This document shows positions 57,440 to 64,000 of a stretch of DNA of 64,000 bases, in pieces. A program made the position numbers and the translations under genes. How positions within the stretch are numbered: the first letter of the stretch is position 1; every line of letters begins with the position of its first letter. The notes under the pieces are model-generated. The model saw only the letters and a program-made list of their open reading frames with translations. It was not told the DNA's origin and searched no databases. Source of the stretch: Epiperipatus broadwayi (Eukaryota > Onychophora > Udeonychophora > Euonychophora > Peripatidae); contig JAQFVV010000153.1 in the NCBI GenBank assembly GCA_028023455.1, forward strand, positions 962,712 through 1,026,711, in the 5' to 3' direction.

Positions 57440-59142
57440 TTGGGATATTTTATTTTATTGTTGCTGTTGCTATATAATTCTTTATATAACTCTTTCCCGT
57501 ATTTTATATCTTTCTCTTAAATAATAGTTCCACCTTTTCTTTTTATTGCTGAAATAAGTTTGCTATCAATGCCAAAATATTGTTTAACACTTTCAAAACA
57601 TATACTTTATTTATATTTTTCCTTGCTAATTTACAATTATATTTTCGTACTCTTTTTCATACTATTTTATAAAACTCTATTTTTAATGTTATATATTTTC
57701 ATATTCTTTCTTTTCTTTATATATTGTTTTGTTTTAAATAAAAATTTATTGTTAAATTTCAATTTCTTTGTATCATCTATTTTTGTTGCTATTCTTAATA
57801 GTGTATTGATTTTATTCAAATTTGAACTATCTTCAAACAATTTTAATATTTTAAAATGATTTGCAAGTTTCTGAAGGTTAGGAATATCAGCTGTGAATAC
57901 TGTTTTCCTTAATAATTTTTTGTCTCTTTAGTTTTGCATTAGCATGTATCTTATATCTCATTAATCAATTATCACTTCCTGTACTGAATTTATTAAAAAC
58001 GTTACAATCTTGAAATATATATTTTTTGTTAATCAAAATATAATTAAATTCTGTCACACCTTTATTTCGATGATTCAATGTTTATTTTTATTTAGCATTT
58101 TTCTAAAAGAAAAGTTTCTAATATATAGTTTTTTTTTTCTGTAACTTCCACAAGTCTGTGTCGTCTTTCATTTGCATAAACATAATCATTTTTTTTTATA
58201 AAAGTTTCATCTTTCAATTGTTTGCCAACTCTAAAAGTCTTCTATGACAATTTAAAACTATTATTTGATCTAATGAGAAGCTTTTTGTATGCCTATATAA
58301 AATCTTCTACTTTTTTATCACAATATAAACTTATTGGTGAATAAACCTGAATTAACTGCATTTGATATATTCCATTAAGATAAAATAACTAATCTATTCC
58401 TCTGTCAGATTATATTATTAATCTTCACAATGTTGTTCTTTCACCTTTTAGTTATATTGAATTCACTGAACTTGTGCTTCTAATATTTATACTTTTACAG
58501 TAAAATTCATGGCCACTTTTTAAATCAATTATCTTTGCATCATTTTTTTCTAACCTCACAAAGTCGATGTCCCATTTAATATTAGATAGTTTTCCTTTCA
58601 ATTCTTGCAATCTTTCATCACTTGAAAATGATCTACAGTTTCATGTACCTAAATATATAGTTGTCATAGAATGATAGCACTTGAGTTAATCATTAGACAA
58701 ATGTTGTTGTCTTTGACTATCAACTACTGCTTTAGCTGGCAACTTACAGCATCCTGTGAATAAGGGCCATAATTTAGTTTTGTCTCTTATGACTGCAAAT
58801 ATCTATTTTAAAAAAGTTAATTTACACATACATTCATTCTGTCTTCAAGAAAATTCAGCTGATAATTAGAAACTATTAGACAACTCAGATGAAAAACCAT
58901 GGCATTTCATACTCTTAAACTCAGAGATAAAAATCAATAAACATATCCCACTGGTTGATATGTGTTGGTGAACAGCTCTTTCATACTCATATACTGTATG
59001 AATAAACATTTAAAACTAAATGCTGGAATTATAAGAACATATTGAATGGACATTAAGAATTTGCTCCATTCAGTTTCTTTAAGGCCTGAAACAGTAATCA
59101 AAGAGTCTTCTATCGACTAACAACAAACTCCTTTTTACAGCT
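57440..59142 (-). mobile_element. Decayed RTE LINE, minus strand
   Basis: The reverse complement is collinear with 49255-50750 of the RTE element: the 5' leader (59040-59142), the YNCRSL region (58605-58650, with ATTAAATGGGACATCGACTT just after), and ACAGCTGATATTCCTAACCT near 57870-57890 matching the linker after the endonuclease. The frame is destroyed. The reverse-transcriptase half is absent, as if truncated or overwritten at the left. Confidence 0.75.
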
Positions 59143-59799
59143 GTTATGGATATAGTTACTACTATTTCGGACTCTATTTTTTTTCAATCTTTTCTGTTCA
59201 TAACTTTACAGGAAATTATTTGTTTATTATACTAAATCTAATATAAGCAGATATAATTTTTATTTTTTGTTCTTGACAAAGACTCAAGCAGAAATTCTTC
59301 TGTTTTTTTAACTTTATGTACACACGTGAACTAAAGGTTTTATATGTATTAAAACATAATACTGAAATTCACTCTTCAGTTTTTAATACCAACATTATAA
59401 ATAAATCAATAATAGCTAGAATTAGCTTAAGGTATGATTGTCATTATTATTAGCATTTACATAAAACAGTAAATGCTAGTGGAGACAATATCAAGCTGAA
59501 ACCTAGCATTAGGTGTTATTTATTTACACATTCTAATATTGAATATGATATTATGTACGCATATGTAGAATATGCATACATATATGTGAGAACTGCGTTC
59601 ATATATATATAAGCCTTTAGTCTAATTTTTACTCATGTGAAAGCAAGTTGTATTAAAGAGATAACTAAGTATAATAGTCAAATGATAACATTTATATCAG
59701 CTGTTTACCAATGGTTTTTATTTTTTAATATAATTTAATTTATTATCTTAATTTTAGAGTTACGTTATAAACTTTAATCAGTCTCACATCATTAATGAT
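59143..59799. other. AT-rich spacer
   Basis: No feature recognised apart from short (TA) tracts near 59575-59610. Confidence 0.5.
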
Positions 59800-59925
59800 G
59801 TGTGTATATATATATATATATATAAGTATAGAGGATTTGAACTCAGATTTTCAAGCACCCTTCAACTATCCACACTATCTCATACAACTGATACACACAA
59901 CCAAATATATATATATATATATGAT
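59800..59925 (-). mobile_element. SINE-like repeat, type 2, copy 1
   Basis: On the minus strand: ATGAGATAGTGTGGATAGTT, then GAGTTCAAATCCTCTATAC, the latter a good B-box-like GTTCAAATCC. Flanked on both sides by (TA)n. Homologous, inverted, to 61975-62105. It lacks a convincing cloverleaf. Confidence 0.6.
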
Positions 59926-61974
59926 GGTATTGTTATAAACATAGTAAACTGTTTAAGTATAAAATTAAAATATTTTGTTTTAAAACAATATTAGACGACA
60001 AATTAGTTTATTTTTTATTGCTAGTAATTTTTGATGCGTTATTTTTCCTAATATTATTTACTAATCCTTTAATTTGAATCACATATACTTCTCAATCATT
60101 TTTCTTCTATTTGATCTCATCTGATACTTTTTCAAGTTTCTAAGATTATTCATTTTATAATTTATTTTAAATCTTTTTTTTTAATGGGTTATAGCAAGTA
60201 ATACTTTAAAAAATGGAATAATTTTAAAATTAACTAATATTTTTTTCTGCTAGCTTTTTTAATAATTTTATAGAACTATAATTTTATAGTATTCTATTTT
60301 TTAGTTTTTATCTTAGATTTAATTTCTGTATTTTTTCTTAACCAAAATTTTTTGGCTTACCTTCAATAAATGCTTTTAAGAATAGATATTTACTATATAT
60401 GCTTTTTTTCAAAGCCATATACTTTATTATAAACTTGAATAATTAATGAGCATGATGTGGAATATATCACAACTTAGTTTTCTTTAATTATTCAATCTTA
60501 CAATAGGAGACTCCGGAATAAAATAAAAAGAGCTAACATCTATTTTTAAAAACTTTTTTTTTTCTGTACGCTTTTTTTTGTTTTGTTTTCTGTATAACAG
60601 GAATTTCTTTAAGTAAAACTATAAGTTAAATTCTTATTGTGATTTTTTTTGTAGAAGTTTATAAAATATCAATCTTGAAGAAGTTCTGGTTAAAAACTAT
60701 TGAAATAAATAATAAATTAATATTTTGCTAAGCATTGTAGAGCATTTAAAAAGTTGTTTAGTAATTTAAACATCAGTTTTTAATGTTTTGGATGTAAGTT
60801 CTCTAAATTATTTATATTTATTAATTTATAAATAATACTTTTATGTTTTTTTAACTAATTTTTTCTAAAAAGCAATTAAGTTAGTTATATTTTTTATTGA
60901 TGTGTTTTAGGAAATACTTGTCATTATATGATAACACTTAACATTCCATTAACATTATACAATTTTTATTTTAAATGTGACTTGTAAAACAAATCAAATC
61001 CCAAGAGGAATATTTCTTTTATATAATAATTTTGGTAATATGTAAATTCATAATAATTTAGCAGTCTAATAACACTTCAGCTAATTTCTGCATGTATTTC
61101 CTGGGTAGAAAAAAATTGGGGTTAATGAAATACAAAATTGTTATTATTCTATTTCTTTTTTTCATGTTTATTTTTATTTATTAAAAGTGATTTTTGTTCA
61201 CTTGGTTTGCGTATAATTATTAATATTTTTATAATACTAAATTAATTATTTAAATTTTATATAGAATCAAATTTTATTAAAATAGATAAAAAAAAGAATG
61301 AGAAAAAAAATAAGACTTTGGTAATTTCTTCAAATCAATTTCTCTTTGTTATTGTCTATCTGACGGTTCTAATTGCACACTCATTAAATTTTATTTAGTT
61401 GATACATAATTTTTAAAGATTAACTATGTTTTTTTGTATATTTAAATTAATGCCCAATATAATTTAGTGCAGTTGTAGAATGATGGACTCACTTAAGGTC
61501 CATTAATCTTGACTCTAGCTTCATCAATTTGAATGCTTAAACTTTTTAGGAATTCACGAATAATGAACCATTCAATTTTTTTATATTTATACTAATATTT
61601 TAACTTGTTTTAAACACATGTGCACAAATAACTTCTCTCATAAATTTAAAATTTACAATTACTTTATTTAGGAGCAACCACTTCCAAAGATATATATAAA
61701 AAAGCTAATATTCCACTCACAATGAATTTTGATTAAACAAGTAATTTCTGATGTTCCCTCTGCCATTAATTAGATCTCAAATGTCCTTGTCCTAACAAAT
61801 TATAAGTGTCATTATTTTAACTGATACAAAGTAAATAATTTCAATTTAAATAAACTGACAAAATAAAATACAACAATCATGTTATAAACATAAAATTATT
61901 AAATATATTCACTTAAATTATTAATAAATGGACCAACTGATGATTGCTGGTTTAGCATGAAATATGAATATTGG
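59926..61974. other. AT-rich spacer
   Basis: Long T and A runs, for example near 60180, 60550 and 61290. No gene or repeat pair recognised. Confidence 0.5.
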
Positions 61975-62105
61975 TGATTATTTATCTTTTCGACATATAT
62001 GTGTTCAAGTGTATCAGTGTTATGAGATAGTGTGGAGAGTGGTGGGTCATGTGAAAGTCTGTGCTCATACACCCTATATATTACATATATAAACACAGGT
62101 ATATA
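61975..62105 (+). mobile_element. SINE-like repeat, type 2, copy 2
   Basis: GTGTATCAGTGTTATGAGAT, AGTGTGGAGAGTGGTGGGTC and CATACACCCTATATATTACA align with copy 1 read in reverse. The B-box is mutated (GTGCTCATACACC). A short antisense frame shared by both copies (LSTLSH followed by TDT) reflects nucleotide homology. Confidence 0.6.
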
Positions 62106-62205
62106 ATAAGCCTGGGTGTTTCATTTATTAAAGAATCAGTATATTTATTTTTATTTACACTAATTTTTACTGTTGTAATTATAAATTTATTTAAATGCAC
62201 ATTGA

Positions 62206-62697
62206 TTACATAAGTAATATTTACTAAGGCTGTAACCTCAAGAATATGTGTGTAAAAATGCGATAGTAGGGACCTCTACAGATCTTAACCACAAGCTTAT
62301 GTTTTGGAAGAAAAGAGGGGAACCCTTCTTTACTTCAACCTACTTTTTTTATAAATAGGTGAAGCTGTGCATTTAAACAAATTTATAATTACAACTTTAA
62401 ATTATCGTAATATATTTCTAACTATAAGATTTTTCCATTGACTCATTGTAAATCAAAATATTTCATGAGTATTGATATATAATAAGAAATGTGGACTTAA
62501 TCAGTGAAGTATTGAATAGCTTCACATTCTCAGATCTAACCACTTCAGCTTCACCTATTTATATAGAAAGTAGGTTGAAGTAAAGAAGGGTTCTCTTTTC
62601 TTCCAAAATGTAAGCTTGTGGTTAAGACCTGTAAAGGTCCCTACTATCACATTTTTACGCGCATATTCTTGAGGTTACAGCCTTAGTAAATATTACT
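62206..62697. repeat. 0.49-kb inverted repeat (MITE or foldback)
   Basis: Arms of about 165 bp: left 62208-62372, right 62535-62697. The left arm starts AAGTAATATTTACTAAGGCT and the right arm ends with its complement. Blocks such as AGAAGGGTTCTCTTTTCTTC and AATAGGTGAAGCTG are mirrored. The loop is about 160 bp. A 15-bp direct repeat ACTAATTTTTACTGT lies at 62159-62173 and 62695-62709, touching the right end but 33 bp outside the left. Confidence 0.8.
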
Positions 62698-62709
62698 AAT
62701 TTTTACTGT

Positions 62710-64000
62710 ATGTATAACTTTTGGCTTCTTTTTCATACATGTGTACAGATAACTGACCTTAAATCAAAAGAATCCCTTTCCAAATGCAATGAAAAAAATA
62801 TAGCATTGCTACCATGAACAATTTGTTTTCGGGAACCCTAAGCATTAAATTCATCTTAAGTATGTTTGGGCATTTATTTTTAAATATCTAAACAAATTCA
62901 TGCCATAACAAATAAGTTCCATTATTTCAACTGACATATTCTAAAAGGTTGGATGTCTAAAATATTTAGTGTGAGTTGTTTTTAATTATTGTTGTCTTCT
63001 TTTCTTGCTCACAGTTACTTCATATCAGTAGAAAATATACTGTTGAGATATTAATTTTTGTTCTTGATATTTGCATAGGTGTTAACAGTTTAAAATGGTC
63101 CACAAGTTCTAGATTAAATTTATTAGATTACTGCTGAAAACTAAGAACATGAGTTATTTTTAATGTGTTTTATATAATGTTTGCTCTCTAGATTTGCATT
63201 AACATATATATTACATCTAATATCTTTAAATGTTCAGTCAATTCAGGATTAAAAATTATCAACCTGCTCAAACATCTATATTTTTAATCAAAATAAAGAC
63301 ATATAATTCAATTGAAATGTTCTAATATAAAAGACTACCAAAAATCATTCAACTGAGCTTTTCATCAAAGCAAGTCAATAAAAATCATGAACAATCATTT
63401 ATATCATAGTAGACTCAAGATTTAAAGCTTTTTAAATTCAAGTTTGGCCATTTGTATAAAACTATTAATGATAATATTTATACTTAAATGCTCAAATATT
63501 ATGTATCCTAAAAAGCTACTAAACAAGCAATCACTTATTTTCATATGTTTAAAGATAGTAATAGAAAGTTTATTTCTATCAGCAGTATTACAGTATGCAT
63601 TTGTGTTTACATTGTATCCAAATTGTATATTCTGCATTATTGTTACTTATAGAGGATTAAATAAAAAAATTTATACCATCACAATCTGATTTTTATCAAT
63701 CCATTACTTTTTAAAAATATACTTTATACACTGAGCAACTTAAAATGTTTTTTTTTTTATGTTATGAGCCTATTTATTATAACAATATTCTTAAGAATGA
63801 TATAAGATCAGATTATTTCTTTATATTTTTTTTAAAAAGTACTTTTTTTTTAACAGAAAATGTATTGATAGTGAACATTTTGAACATCGATTTTTATAAT
63901 TTTCTTTTTAAATAAATTTTTGGATTGCAGTTAAGTCATCCATATCAAATTCAAGTACAAATTATTATTCTTATTATTAACTTTCAAAGATCTTTAATAT
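62710..64000. other. AT-rich spacer to the window end
   Basis: No feature recognised. Two overlapping short frames (63422-63637 minus, 63444-63689 plus) are complementary to each other and unsupported. Confidence 0.5.

Noticed and set aside
57560-57859. A 99-codon plus-strand frame rich in F, L, I and Y
   Set aside because: Low-complexity T-rich DNA antisense to the decayed RTE relic.

Overview
The window is AT-rich eukaryotic DNA (about three quarters A+T by eye) with no recognisable host gene, rRNA, tRNA gene or CRISPR. Everything identifiable is transposable-element DNA: Ty3/Gypsy LTR retrotransposons, RTE-type LINEs, a Penelope-like relic, tRNA-derived SINEs, MITEs and a large foldback DNA element, set in microsatellite-rich spacer. 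This fits an invertebrate animal genome, but I cannot name the phylum from sequence alone.

Layout. 1-2879: the 5' end of a minus-strand LTR retrotransposon (broken gag, primer-binding site, 1.58-kb LTR) that runs off the left edge. 3.94-7.36 kb: a decayed minus-strand RTE LINE carrying two related MITE insertions. 7.4-16.7 kb: mostly spacer, with an RTE 5' fragment, a (TCTA)-like microsatellite, (TA)n tracts, a 162-bp tandem repeat and a possible reverse-transcriptase scrap. 16.75-17.6 kb: a cluster of inverted repeats. 17.87-21.35 kb: a minus-strand LTR element reduced to two 1.37-kb LTRs around 0.74 kb of interior.

22.83-53.07 kb is one nested structure. The outermost layer is a plus-strand LTR retrotransposon (element A) with 1.78-kb LTRs, broken gag and no pol. 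Its 5' LTR was split by a 4.4-kb foldback DNA element (23435-43384) with an 8-bp target duplication. The foldback arms carry 128-bp tandem repeats. The left arm was later split by a 15.5-kb Gypsy element (about 23734-39252) with very long 4.26-kb LTRs and an uninterrupted 1090-residue pol. Independently, the 3' LTR of element A was split by an RTE LINE (49245-52525) with a 7-bp target duplication. Because each LTR of A is broken at a different place, each one shows the other's empty site, so the boundaries are unusually secure.

54.5-59.15 kb holds further minus-strand relics: Gypsy pol, a tRNA-like SINE, a Penelope-like GIY-YIG segment and an RTE LINE. 59.8-62.7 kb has two copies of a second SINE-like repeat and a 0.5-kb inverted repeat. 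The rest is spacer in which I see nothing.

The most system-like object is the foldback element: almost the whole of it is a palindrome, it has near-identical 128-bp arrays in both arms, a cruciform-capable centre, and repeated sites resembling the E2F consensus. I found no sequence in it that codes for a transposase.
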